Below are positions 8,283 through 17,253 of a DNA stretch of 64,000 bases, piece by piece; position 1 is the first letter of the stretch, and every line of letters starts with the position of its first letter. The translations under genes were made by a program, and so were the position numbers. The notes beneath the pieces were generated by a model. It was not told where the DNA came from. It saw nothing but the letters and a program-made list of their open reading frames with translations, and made no database searches. This stretch comes from Marinifilum fragile JCM 15579 (GTDB lineage Bacteria; Bacteroidota; Bacteroidia; Bacteroidales; Marinifilaceae): NCBI RefSeq assembly GCF_001310955.1, contig NZ_BAZX01000012.1:1-64000 (forward strand), given 5' to 3'.

Positions 8283-9188
8283 TGAGTAAAGCATTAATTT
8301 TTGATATCAAAAGATATGCAATCAATGACGGGCCGGGAATTAGAGTGACAATCTTTTTCAAAGGTTGTCCTTTGTCCTGTGTTTGGTGTCATAATCCTGA
8401 AAGCATATCGCCCTATGCACAAAAAATGTATACCGAATCGAAATGCATTGGTTCGGTAAAGTGTGTAGAAATTTGTCCGGAATCTGCATTACAACTTACA
8501 AAGCAAGGCATTGTAACCGATGTTGAAAAATGCACTTTGTGTGGCAAGTGTGCTATGGTTTGTCCTACCAAGGCCATCGAGATGTCTGGGAAAGTATACT
8601 CGAGCGATGATTGATGAAGATCATTGAAAGGGAAACCATATTTTTGATCATTCGGAAGGTGGCGTAACTTTCTCGGGAGGCGAACCTTTAATGCATCACA
8701 AGAGCTTGATTGAAATTTTGGACAAATGTGCAGAAAAAGACATTCACAGAGTTGTGGATACCACTTTGTTTGCCAAATCGGAAGTTGTGTTGGAAGTGGC
8801 CAAACGAACCAATTTATTCCTGGTTGACTTTAAAGCTTTCGAGTCGGAAGTACACAGGAAATATACAGGGGTAAATAATGAATTGATATTAAAGAATATC
8901 CAGTTGTTGGCAGAAAATAATGCTGACTTCATTATCAGGGTTCCCTTTATAAAAGGTGTGAATGCTGATGAGGAAACAGTTGAGAGAATGGCGGACTTCT
9001 TGTCTACAATTCCCTGGAAGCGCAAGGAAGTTAACTTGTTGCCTTATCACGATGTGGGAAAACACAAACATACAAAATTGGGATCGGAGTATTTGGTGGA
9101 AAATATGGAGGTTCCAAGTGAGGATGAATTGGCAAGAGCACAAGAAATATTTGCCGAGTATGGAATTTCAGCAAGTGTTGGTGGCTAG
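8282..9188 (+). pseudogene. Glycyl radical enzyme activase (radical SAM), two frameshifts
   Basis: This is the partner activase of the preceding enzyme. The first frame (to 8614) has the radical-SAM motif GCPLSCVWCHNP with Cys29/33/36, then two 4Fe-4S ferredoxin motifs (CIGSVKCVEICP and CTLCGKCAMVCP). The last part (from about 8646 and openly from 8691) gives HSEGGVTFSGGEPLM through to SVGG. Joining them needs one base at about 8609-8611 and one more in the T run 8641-8645 (expected six T, five present). Corrected, the product is 302 residues, normal for the family, with no other damage. As written, the enzyme would lose its SAM-binding GGE motif and be inactive. Confidence 0.85.
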
Positions 9189-9216
9189 GAAGTAATAAAA
9201 TAATATTGGTTTGGAG

Positions 9217-9251
9217 AGCAGTGGTACCATTATGGTATTGCTGCTTTTTTT
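9217..9251 (+). terminator. Intrinsic terminator
   Basis: AGCAGTGGTACCA pairs with TGGTATTGCTGCT (three G-T wobbles) around TTA, followed by a T run. It closes the glycyl radical enzyme operon. Confidence 0.75.
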
Positions 9252-9288
9252 ATTTAGAATCATTTAAAATAAATTCTATCTTTAATGA

Positions 9289-11418
9289 ATGTTACACCTT
9301 AATGAGAGATATAGGTTTATGGTAGCATTGATCGTACTGATTGGCATGTTTCCAATCGAATCTTACTCTCAGAATAATAAGAAAGCAATGAAAGTTCAAC
9401 ATACAAACCGATTGGCTCAGGAGAATAGTCCATACTTGTTGCAACATGCACATAATCCAGTTGATTGGTATCCTTGGGGAGAAGAAGCCTTGCAAAAGGC
9501 AAAGAATGAGAATAAAGTAATACTGGTTAGTATTGGTTATGCTGCCTGTCATTGGTGTCATGTAATGGAACGCGAGAGTTTCGAAAATGAAGAGATTGCC
9601 AAAATTATGAATGAATTTTTCGTTTGTATTAAAGTAGACAGAGAGGAGCGACCAGACATTGATAGAATCTACATGGATGCTGTGCAGTTGATGACAGGTA
9701 GTGGTGGTTGGCCACTCAATTGCTTTGCCATGCCCGATGGAAGACCATTTTTTGGAGGAACCTATTTTCGACCTAATGATTGGGTAGGAGTTTTGCGGGG
9801 AATTCAAAATGCTTGGCTAAGCGAGAAAAATAAAGTTGAAAATGTGGCTGCTCAGATTTCAGAAGGAGTGAGGAGTAATGAGTTAATTGAAGTAAAATCG
9901 GACCCAAAACTATTTGATGTTGATGATTTGAAATCGGGTTGTGAAAATTGGCAAAAAGAGTTTGATAAACTGGAAGGTGGCAATAATCATGCACCTAAAT
10001 TTCCATTGCCAGGCTCTCTTCAGTTTTTACTTCGATATTATCATGCCAGTAAAGATCAATCGGCTTTGGATCATGTAGTGCTTACGCTTGATAAAATGGC
10101 GGCAGGAGGAATCTACGATCAGATAGGTGGAGGTTTTTCCAGGTATTCGGTGGATAAAATCTGGAAAGTTCCACATTTTGAAAAGATGCTATACGATAAT
10201 GCTCAATTGGTAAGTTTGTATGCAGAGGCTTATAGTCTGACGAAAATTCCAGATTACAAAAGGGTAATTGAAGAAACTTTGGCTTTTGTTGATCGGGAAT
10301 TGAGTTTACCCAATGGAGGATTTTATTCTTCTTTGGATGCCGATAGTGAAGGTTTTGAAGGTAAATTCTATGTTTGGGAAAAATCAGAAATTGAAAGTGT
10401 TTTAAAAGAAGATGCAGAATGGTTTTGTGAGTATTTTGGTGTAGGTGAGAAAGCGAATTGGGAAGAAGGTAACATTTTAATGATTTCGGCCAATAAAAAG
10501 GAACTTGCTACAAAATTGGGAATTAGCACAGAACGATTTGATGAGAAAATAAAGAAAACTTCGGATAAATTACTGTTGAAGCGTGAAGAAAGAGTCCGCC
10601 CTGGTTTGGATGATAAAACTTTAACCAGTTGGAATGCTTTAATGATTAAAGGATTTGTGGATGCCTACAGGGCTCTGGGAAAACAAGAATATCTGGAAAG
10701 AGCTGAGAAAGCAATGCATTTTATTGAGACAAATTTGGTGAAAGGAGAAAGTCATTTGCATCGTAATTATAAGAATGGAGTTTCGAAAATCAATGCTTTT
10801 TTAGACGATTATTCTTTTACGATTGAAGCTTATATTGCCTTGTATCAGGCCAGTTTTAAAGAAGATTATTTAATAAAAGCTGATCGATTGATTAAAGTTG
10901 TAATGGAACATTTTTCAGATGAGAAATCGGGGATGTTTTTTTATACATCCGGTGAGGATCCTGATTTGATAGCAAGGAAAATGGAATTGCTGGATAATGT
11001 AATTCCATCATCAAATTCTTCGATAGCAAAATCTCTTTTTACGTTGGGAACTTACCTGGAGAAGGAAACTTACCTTGAAAGATCGAAACAAATGTTAGCC
11101 AATGTTTATGAACGACTTTTAAAAGTACCATCCTATCATTTTAATTGGGGACAATTGTTTTTTTGCTTGGCTAATTCTACCTACGAATTGGTAATAATAG
11201 GTGATTTAGCCGTAAGTGAGAAACAAAATATAGAATCACTTTTTTTGCCTAATGTGCTTATTGCAGGAAGTTTAACGGAGAGTGATTTGCCCTTGTTGAA
11301 AAATCGTTATGTTCCAAATCAAACAAGTTTTTATCTTTGTAAAGATAGAAGCTGTAAAATTCCTGTTACAAGTGTAGAGGAATTATTGGATCAGTTAGAA
11401 GAAGAAATTTCAGAATAA
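9289..11418 (+). CDS. DUF255 thioredoxin-like/six-hairpin protein (YyaL/SSP411 family)
   Basis: A 709-residue protein of the SPATA20/YyaL family. The N-terminal DUF255 thioredoxin-like domain has the family hallmarks [19 protein letters not shown] and the CxxC-type site ACHWCHVM (Cys87, Cys90). It is followed by the metal-site-like [11 protein letters not shown] and [10 protein letters not shown]. The rest is an alpha/alpha barrel like glycosidase or N-acylglucosamine epimerase folds ([12 protein letters not shown]). A hydrophobic N-terminus ([18 protein letters not shown]) suggests export, unlike many cytosolic members. The start could be 9289 or 9319, since a -7-like box TATCTTTA at 9277-9284 lies very close to 9289. 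The biochemical role of the family is not settled. An M48 protease gene follows 18 bp later. Confidence 0.85.
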   Translation: MLHLNERYRFMVALIVLIGMFPIESYSQNNKKAMKVQHTNRLAQENSPYLLQHAHNPVDWYPWGEEALQKAKNENKVILVSIGYAACHWCHVMERESFENEEIAKIMNEFFVCIKVDREERPDIDRIYMDAVQLMTGSGGWPLNCFAMPDGRPFFGGTYFRPNDWVGVLRGIQNAWLSEKNKVENVAAQISEGVRSNELIEVKSDPKLFDVDDLKSGCENWQKEFDKLEGGNNHAPKFPLPGSLQFLLRYYHASKDQSALDHVVLTLDKMAAGGIYDQIGGGFSRYSVDKIWKVPHFEKMLYDNAQLVSLYAEAYSLTKIPDYKRVIEETLAFVDRELSLPNGGFYSSLDADSEGFEGKFYVWEKSEIESVLKEDAEWFCEYFGVGEKANWEEGNILMISANKKELATKLGISTERFDEKIKKTSDKLLLKREERVRPGLDDKTLTSWNALMIKGFVDAYRALGKQEYLERAEKAMHFIETNLVKGESHLHRNYKNGVSKINAFLDDYSFTIEAYIALYQASFKEDYLIKADRLIKVVMEHFSDEKSGMFFYTSGEDPDLIARKMELLDNVIPSSNSSIAKSLFTLGTYLEKETYLERSKQMLANVYERLLKVPSYHFNWGQLFFCLANSTYELVIIGDLAVSEKQNIESLFLPNVLIAGSLTESDLPLLKNRYVPNQTSFYLCKDRSCKIPVTSVEELLDQLEEEISE

Positions 11419-11436
11419 ACCAAAAACCAAATAATA

Positions 11437-12243
11437 ATGACAAGCAAAACAATTCGTAATGTACTATTAGCAGGCTTGGTATTTGTATTGGCAGCCTGTG
11501 CTACTGTGCCAATTACAGGACGTAAACAAATGAATCTTTTGCCTGAGAGTGAAATGATTGCAACAAGTTTAACACAATATGATGCCTTTTTGAAGGAAAA
11601 TAAACTTTCAAAAGATAAAGCAAAGGTAGACATGGTAAAATCATGTGGAGATCGAATTGCAAAGGCTGTTGAAGAATTTATGAATGCCAATGGAATGGGA
11701 GATAGAGTTGCCAATTTCCAATGGGAATTTAATCTGGTAGAAGACGATACGCCAAATGCCTGGTGTATGCCTGGAGGAAAAGTAGTTTTCTATACTGGAA
11801 TTTTACCATATACTCAAACTGAAACCGGATTGGCAGTTGTTATGGGACATGAAATTGCGCATGCAGTGGCACGTCACGGTAATGAACGTATGAGCCAGCA
11901 AATGGGAATTCAAGCTTTAGGACAAGGTTTGGCGATTGCTTTAAATGAAAAACCTGCTGAAACACAAAAGATTTGGATGACAGCATTTGGCGTTGGGGCC
12001 AATGTTGGTGTAATGCTGCCTTTCTCTCGTTCACACGAAAATGAAGCTGATAAAATGGGATTGATTTTTATGGCAATGGCAGGTTACGATCCATCGGAAG
12101 CAGTTGAATTCTGGAAAAGAATGGGCGAAAGTGGTGGACAAAAGCCACCTGAGTTCCTTTCTACTCACCCGGCAGATGATACTCGAGTAAAGAATCTGCA
12201 GGAGTTTCTTCCAGAGGCAATGAAATATTATAAAAAGAGATAA
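11437..12243 (+). CDS. M48-family metalloprotease lipoprotein
   Basis: A 268-residue zinc peptidase of family M48 resembling LoiP/BepA. The lipobox ends at Cys21 (FVLAAC), so the mature protein is lipid-anchored in the envelope. The site is MGHEIAHAVARH with His138, Glu139 and His142, and the third ligand Glu203 lies in SHENEADKMG. A loop with VPITGRKQMNLLPE near the N-terminus is typical of this subfamily. Such enzymes degrade misfolded outer-membrane proteins or edit the envelope. It is probably co-transcribed with the DUF255 gene, and a terminator lies 43 bp after the stop. Confidence 0.92.
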   Translation: MTSKTIRNVLLAGLVFVLAACATVPITGRKQMNLLPESEMIATSLTQYDAFLKENKLSKDKAKVDMVKSCGDRIAKAVEEFMNANGMGDRVANFQWEFNLVEDDTPNAWCMPGGKVVFYTGILPYTQTETGLAVVMGHEIAHAVARHGNERMSQQMGIQALGQGLAIALNEKPAETQKIWMTAFGVGANVGVMLPFSRSHENEADKMGLIFMAMAGYDPSEAVEFWKRMGESGGQKPPEFLSTHPADDTRVKNLQEFLPEAMKYYKKR

Positions 12244-12285
12244 TTTTTATGTGTCTCTAAAAGGACATAAAGATGTTTAGTGAAT

Positions 12286-12317
12286 AAACGCAGAGGATTA
12301 AATGCCTTTGCGTTTTT
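12286..12317 (+). terminator. Intrinsic terminator
   Basis: AACGCAGAGG pairs with CCTTTGCGTT (one mismatch) followed by a T run, at the end of the DUF255-M48 operon. On the other strand it lies downstream of the rhomboid gene. Confidence 0.7.
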
Positions 12318-12383
12318 TATTTTCTAAACTTTCTTTGAGTGTACTTGGAATCTTTGTTGTAGATCGGAATGATTAATTTAGAA

Positions 12384-13064
12384 TCACTTACGTAATTCTT
12401 CCTTGTTTTCCAGGTTTTCGGAATTCCAAATTTCTTCTGGAATGCTTTCGTCATCTTCAGGAATAATATTTCGGGGTTTTTGCGGGCCTTTATTGCGATA
12501 AGCCAAAGCATAAGTTAATCCGGAAATTGCTCCAAATAGATGTCCTTCCCATGATACATCATTCAATATGGGAAATACTCCCCAAAACAGGCCGCCATAT
12601 AAAAACACGACAACAAAGGAAATGGCTATTAATCTATAGTAATTGCGGAAAATACCACTAAAAAAAAGGAAAGAAGCGAATGAATACACCAATCCACTGG
12701 CTCCAATATGATAGGCCTCCCGAGCTCCTATCCAAACCAGAATGTTGGTAGTTAGGTAACAAAGAATAAAAATTTGGTATGACAAAGGTCGATAGAAATA
12801 AAAGATTCCCCAACTCAACACAAGAAAAGGTACTGAGTTAGCCATAAGGTGTTGAAAATCTCCATGAATTAAAGGACTTGTTACAATTCCCAATAATCCT
12901 TTTACATGTAATGGAAAAACTCCCAGATGTGTAAAGTTTAAACCCAATCCCCATTCAAAAATTTTAATCGCCCAGATTAGAATCAAAAAAGCGAGTGGAA
13001 AAATTAAACTGTGTTTCAGTTTTAATTGTTCAAATTCTTTGTTGTATGGTTCAGATTTTCTCAA
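12384..13064 (-). CDS. Rhomboid-family intramembrane serine protease
   Basis: A 226-residue six-helix rhomboid. The catalytic dyad is clear: GASG with Ser123 in helix 4 and His175 in EGHLFGAISG of helix 6. The oxyanion-side residues His67 and Asn76 are in LIHGDFQHLMANS of helix 2. Both termini should be cytosolic; the C-terminal tail is acidic (PEDDESIPEEI). It starts 5 bp after the ftsE stop on the same strand, so the two are almost certainly one transcript. The function is likely cleavage of single-pass membrane proteins; the targets are unknown. Confidence 0.9.
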   Translation of the reverse strand: MRKSEPYNKEFEQLKLKHSLIFPLAFLILIWAIKIFEWGLGLNFTHLGVFPLHVKGLLGIVTSPLIHGDFQHLMANSVPFLVLSWGIFYFYRPLSYQIFILCYLTTNILVWIGAREAYHIGASGLVYSFASFLFFSGIFRNYYRLIAISFVVVFLYGGLFWGVFPILNDVSWEGHLFGAISGLTYALAYRNKGPQKPRNIIPEDDESIPEEIWNSENLENKEELRK

Positions 13065-13069
13065 ATAGA

Positions 13070-13795
13070 TTACTGGTTGATTTCACTTTCATTGTTTGCA
13101 ATTTCCGGAATAAATTCAGGTGCCGATTTGTCCACCAGTTTGCCATCGATACACTCCACGGTTCTGGCAGGGAATTTTTTTAGCAAATCATGTTGGTGTG
13201 TGGCCATGATTACAGTTCGTCCGTTTTTACTAATGTCCATCATCAATTGCGCCAGTTCATCCGAAGTTTCCGGATCTAAATTACCTGTAGGCTCGTCAGC
13301 AAGAATAATATCAGGAGAATTTAGTAGAGCACGAGCAATTACAACACGCTGTTGTTCACCACCTGATAGTTCGTGTGGCATTTTGTAACCTTTGTTGCCC
13401 ATGTGCACTTTTTCAAGAACCTCTACAATTCTGTTTTCAATTTCTTTTTTGTTTTTCCAACCAGTCGCCTTTAATACAAACTCCAGATTTTCTTTCACCG
13501 ATCGGTCGGTTAGCAATTGAAAATCCTGAAAGACAATTCCAATTTTTCTACGTAAGAATGGAACCTGCTTGCGTTTGATAATAGGAAGATAGTACCCAGC
13601 TACCGATCCACCACCTTCAGTTAGAGGTAAATCTGCATATAAAGTTTTCAGTAGACTCGATTTTCCACTTCCCACTTTACCAATTAAATAGACAAATTCG
13701 TTTTTTTCGATTTTCAGATTTACATCGGTAAGAATAATGTTATCCGCTTGACGGATAGTAGCATTTTTTAATTCTATTATTGCAGATTCTGACAT
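13070..13795 (-). CDS. ftsE: Cell-division ATP-binding protein FtsE
   Basis: A 241-residue ABC ATPase that, with the membrane partner FtsX, transmits divisome signals to periplasmic peptidoglycan hydrolases. The Walker A is GKVGSGKSS (Lys45), the signature is LSGGEQQR, the Walker B is IILADEPTGNLD and the switch His is in MATHQHD. The FtsE-type segment RRKIGIVFQDFQLLTDRSV separates it from lipoprotein exporters. FtsX is not adjacent, as is usual in Bacteroidetes; instead a rhomboid protease follows in the same transcript. The C-terminal ~25 residues after GKLVDK are an unconserved acidic tail. Confidence 0.88.
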   Translation of the reverse strand: MSESAIIELKNATIRQADNIILTDVNLKIEKNEFVYLIGKVGSGKSSLLKTLYADLPLTEGGGSVAGYYLPIIKRKQVPFLRRKIGIVFQDFQLLTDRSVKENLEFVLKATGWKNKKEIENRIVEVLEKVHMGNKGYKMPHELSGGEQQRVVIARALLNSPDIILADEPTGNLDPETSDELAQLMMDISKNGRTVIMATHQHDLLKKFPARTVECIDGKLVDKSAPEFIPEIANNESEINQ

Positions 13796-14045
13796 GTGCG
13801 TTCGTTTTGCGAGTTGTAATAAATACGTCGAAATACAAATCTAAAAAATTATTTCTCGTAACACTTTTTTCTTCATCATTAATTCTTAACAAAAGAGACA
13901 ATTTTTCTGAAGAAGCTTCGTTTGAAAGTACTGTAAAGAAGTATATTATTTTTACCTTTAAGGCTGGTTTTAAAAATTACGAAATACTGCAAATTTAGCA
14001 CTTTCGGAATCATTAATTCACTCAATAATACCTACACACAATAGC

Positions 14046-17000
14046 ATGAGAAGCAGATATTTATTATGGATATTTTTGTCACTACTTTTGATAAGTACCG
14101 GCAATCTAACGCAAGCTCAAAAATCTTTAAACCATTATTCCGATTCTCAAATTTGGCAATCGGCGAATGAAAAGTTTCAAAATAAGAATTTTGGAGCTGC
14201 TCGTAAAGAATTCCAAGAGTTTGTAAATAGAAATAGCACCGAGTTTTCCGATAAAAAATCTCAGTCAGAGTTTTATATGGCACTTTGCTCGATAGAATTA
14301 TTTCGTCCTGGTGCCGAAGAGGAGATGAAAGCATTTATCAGGAATTACCCTGAAAGCAATAAAATTCAATCTGCATATTTTCAATTGGGACGCCAACAAT
14401 ATCGAAATAAAAAATATAAAGCAGCTTTGTTGTGGTTCAAGCAGGTTGATCCTTATTTGTTAAATGATGATGATTTAACGGAATATCGATTTAAAATCGC
14501 TTACTCATATTTTCAACAAGAGGATTATGAGAATGCAAGAAAGAATTTTTACGAGATTATTGAAGTTGTAGGAGATTACAATGCTCCGGCAAATTACTAC
14601 TACTCGCACATTGCCTATTTAAATCAGAATTACCAAACCGCTTTAAGCGGATTTGAAAAATTGGAGTCCAATAAAACTTTTGCTCCAATTGTACCTTATT
14701 ACATTTGCCAGATTTACTTTTTGCAGGAGCGATATCAGGATCTTTTAAACTATGCGCCTAAATATTTGGAAGATGCTAGTGTGAAGCGTCAGGATGAAAT
14801 TGCCAAGATGATTGGTTTGGCTTATTATCAGGAAAAGGAATATGCCAAAGCCATACCATATCTTGAAAAAGGGAAGAAGAGTTTGGTTCGCGAAGAAAAA
14901 TTTGCTTATGGATATTGTCTTTACAAGCAGAAAAGATATGAAGAGGCCATTCCACAGTTCGAAAAAGTGGGAGGCGAAGATGATGAAATGCTTCAGGTGA
15001 CTACTTTTTGTTTGGCAGATTCTTATCTAAAATCTGGAAATAAAAATGGAGCCAAGGCGGCATTTGCTAGTGCTGCAAGAATGGATTTCGATAAGAATAT
15101 GCAGCAAGATGCCTTGTTCAATTATGCCAAACTAACTTACGAGTTGTCTTATTCTCCTTTTAACGAAACCATTAAGGCCTTCGATGAATATTTGCAAAAA
15201 TATCCTGATTCGGACCGAAATGATGAGGCTTACGATTATTTGGTGAAGGTGTATATGACCACCAAAAATTATTCGGATGCCATTGCTTCGATGGATAAAA
15301 TCAGGAATAAAACGCCTGAGATTGAGAAGGCATATCAGCGTGTATCTTTCCTTCGTGGTTTGGAGTTAATGAAGCAGTTAAAGTATGAAGAAGCCATTCA
15401 AGCTTTCGATTTGTCCTGGAAATATCGCATGTACAATTCAAATATCTCAGCAGAGAGATTATACTGGAAGGCAGAAGCGAATTATCGTTTGGGCAATTTG
15501 AAAGAGGCAATTACGCAGTTCAAAACTTTCTTGGTTTCGCCAGGATCGGGAACTTCTGAATATTTTGGACAAGCTTATTACAATATTGCATATGCCAATT
15601 TCGATTTGAATCAATATGATGAAGCATCGGATTGGTTTAGAAAGTTTGTAAATCAGGCCAACGAAAAGAACGAGTTTGTTTCGGATGCATACAATCGTAT
15701 TGGTGATTGTTTCTTTTTGAATAGAGAATACAATAAAGCAGCTGAATTTTATGCAAAAGCAGCTGCTACAACAGGTTGGGATGCAGATTATGCCTTGTAT
15801 CAACAAGCTTTTTGTATGGGATTATTAAATCAACCGAACGAAAAAGCCAGATTGCTTGAGCAGGTGAAAATGAAATTCCCAAAATCTCAATATTCTGATG
15901 ATGCTTTGTTTGAATTGGCTAAAGCCAAAGTAAAAATGAATCGCCAGCGCGAAGCAGCTGCTCTGTATAAAGAGTTAGCAGAGAATCATCCGGAAAGTAG
16001 TTATGCTTCAAAGTCTTTGGTTCAGTTAGGATTGATGAATTACAACCTGAAAGAATACGATGATGCCATTCGTTACTACAAACAAGTAATTACAAAATAT
16101 CCGCAAAGTGCAGAGAAGCAAAGTGCGTTTATTGGATTGAAAAATGTGTATGTAGATTTAAATAAAGTGAATGAATATTTTGCATTTGCAGAATCAGTTG
16201 GAAACGGTTCGGCTGTAAGAAGTTCAGAAAAAGATTCGTTGACTTACATTTCTGCAGAGAGGTTGTACATGTCGGGAAAAACAGAGCAAGGAATAAAAGC
16301 CTTGGAGAATTACTTGTCTGATTATCCATCGGGAATGTTCCGTCTGAATGCACAATATTATAAGGCCGATGCTGCATTGAATCAACAAAAGTATGAGGAG
16401 GCATTGGAAGGTTTTGAGCAGGTAGTGAATCAGCCAGATAACCTGTTTACAGAAAAAGCTTTGTTGGCGGCTTCGCAATTGAATTTTAGAAATCAGAACT
16501 ATTCGAAGAGTAAAAGTCAGTATCAAAGATTGATTAATATTGCAGAGATTCCAGAAAATGTAAATGTTGCCAAGGTTGGCTATTTGCGATCGGTATATGG
16601 TTTGAGTGAATTTGATCAAGTGATTTTGGCTGCTAAAGATGTTCTTGAAATGCCAAAAGTGCAAGAGGAAATGATTCGCGAGGCTACATTTAAAAGAGCA
16701 AAAGCCTATTTGAGTTTAGATAAGAAAACAGATGCTTTAAAGGATTTGAAGATATTATCAAAGGAAGTTCAAAGTGTGGAAGGAGCCGAGGCTAAATTCA
16801 GAATTGCTGAAGTATATTATGCGCAAAACAAATGGGATGAAGCCGAGAAAGAGATCAACAACTTTATTGAAATGAACTCGCCGCATCATTATTGGTTGGC
16901 GGAAAGTTTCTTGTTGCTTTCGGATGTGTTCCTAAAAAAGAATGATGAATTCCAAGCCAAATATACACTGCAAAGTATTGTTGACAATTACGGCTCGAAA

Positions 17001-17234
17001 GAGGATGGTATTTTTGAACGGGCTCAGAAGAAACTGAATGTTTTATTGGAAGCTGAGCAGCAGAAAGAGAAGGAAGTTGCCAGCAAATCGGTAGAACTTC
17101 AGTTTGAAGGAACAGATAGCATTCAGAATAAAAAACTATTCGAAGAAAAGTCTGCAAAAAGAGATTCTTTAGGATTGGATGAAGAGCGATTGATGTTGAA
17201 AGAAATGTTAGAAGAAGAAAAAGAAATTGAGTAG
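14046..17234 (+). CDS. Large TPR-repeat periplasmic protein
   Basis: A 1062-residue protein with a cleavable signal peptide (LLLISTGNLTQAQ, cut near residue 25). It then consists almost entirely of tetratricopeptide repeats of the BamD/YbgF-like kind, such as AIPLYLEKGKK-type and YDDAIRYYKQVITKYPQSA (about 675-693). The last ~60 residues form a charged coiled coil (EAEQQKEKEV ... EEEKEIE). It should be a long periplasmic scaffold that binds protein partners. Its end overlaps the reading region of the following outer-membrane barrel gene, so the two are made together and probably work together. I know of no tested function for this Bacteroidetes gene pair. Confidence 0.88.
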   Translation: MRSRYLLWIFLSLLLISTGNLTQAQKSLNHYSDSQIWQSANEKFQNKNFGAARKEFQEFVNRNSTEFSDKKSQSEFYMALCSIELFRPGAEEEMKAFIRNYPESNKIQSAYFQLGRQQYRNKKYKAALLWFKQVDPYLLNDDDLTEYRFKIAYSYFQQEDYENARKNFYEIIEVVGDYNAPANYYYSHIAYLNQNYQTALSGFEKLESNKTFAPIVPYYICQIYFLQERYQDLLNYAPKYLEDASVKRQDEIAKMIGLAYYQEKEYAKAIPYLEKGKKSLVREEKFAYGYCLYKQKRYEEAIPQFEKVGGEDDEMLQVTTFCLADSYLKSGNKNGAKAAFASAARMDFDKNMQQDALFNYAKLTYELSYSPFNETIKAFDEYLQKYPDSDRNDEAYDYLVKVYMTTKNYSDAIASMDKIRNKTPEIEKAYQRVSFLRGLELMKQLKYEEAIQAFDLSWKYRMYNSNISAERLYWKAEANYRLGNLKEAITQFKTFLVSPGSGTSEYFGQAYYNIAYANFDLNQYDEASDWFRKFVNQANEKNEFVSDAYNRIGDCFFLNREYNKAAEFYAKAAATTGWDADYALYQQAFCMGLLNQPNEKARLLEQVKMKFPKSQYSDDALFELAKAKVKMNRQREAAALYKELAENHPESSYASKSLVQLGLMNYNLKEYDDAIRYYKQVITKYPQSAEKQSAFIGLKNVYVDLNKVNEYFAFAESVGNGSAVRSSEKDSLTYISAERLYMSGKTEQGIKALENYLSDYPSGMFRLNAQYYKADAALNQQKYEEALEGFEQVVNQPDNLFTEKALLAASQLNFRNQNYSKSKSQYQRLINIAEIPENVNVAKVGYLRSVYGLSEFDQVILAAKDVLEMPKVQEEMIREATFKRAKAYLSLDKKTDALKDLKILSKEVQSVEGAEAKFRIAEVYYAQNKWDEAEKEINNFIEMNSPHHYWLAESFLLLSDVFLKKNDEFQAKYTLQSIVDNYGSKEDGIFERAQKKLNVLLEAEQQKEKEVASKSVELQFEGTDSIQNKKLFEEKSAKRDSLGLDEERLMLKEMLEEEKEIE

Positions 17235-17253
17235 CATGATAATTAGAGAAACA

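Noticed and set aside
12317-12511. Short minus-strand frame at the end of the rhomboid gene
   Set aside because: It overlaps the rhomboid 3' end in another frame and a terminator; no independent support.
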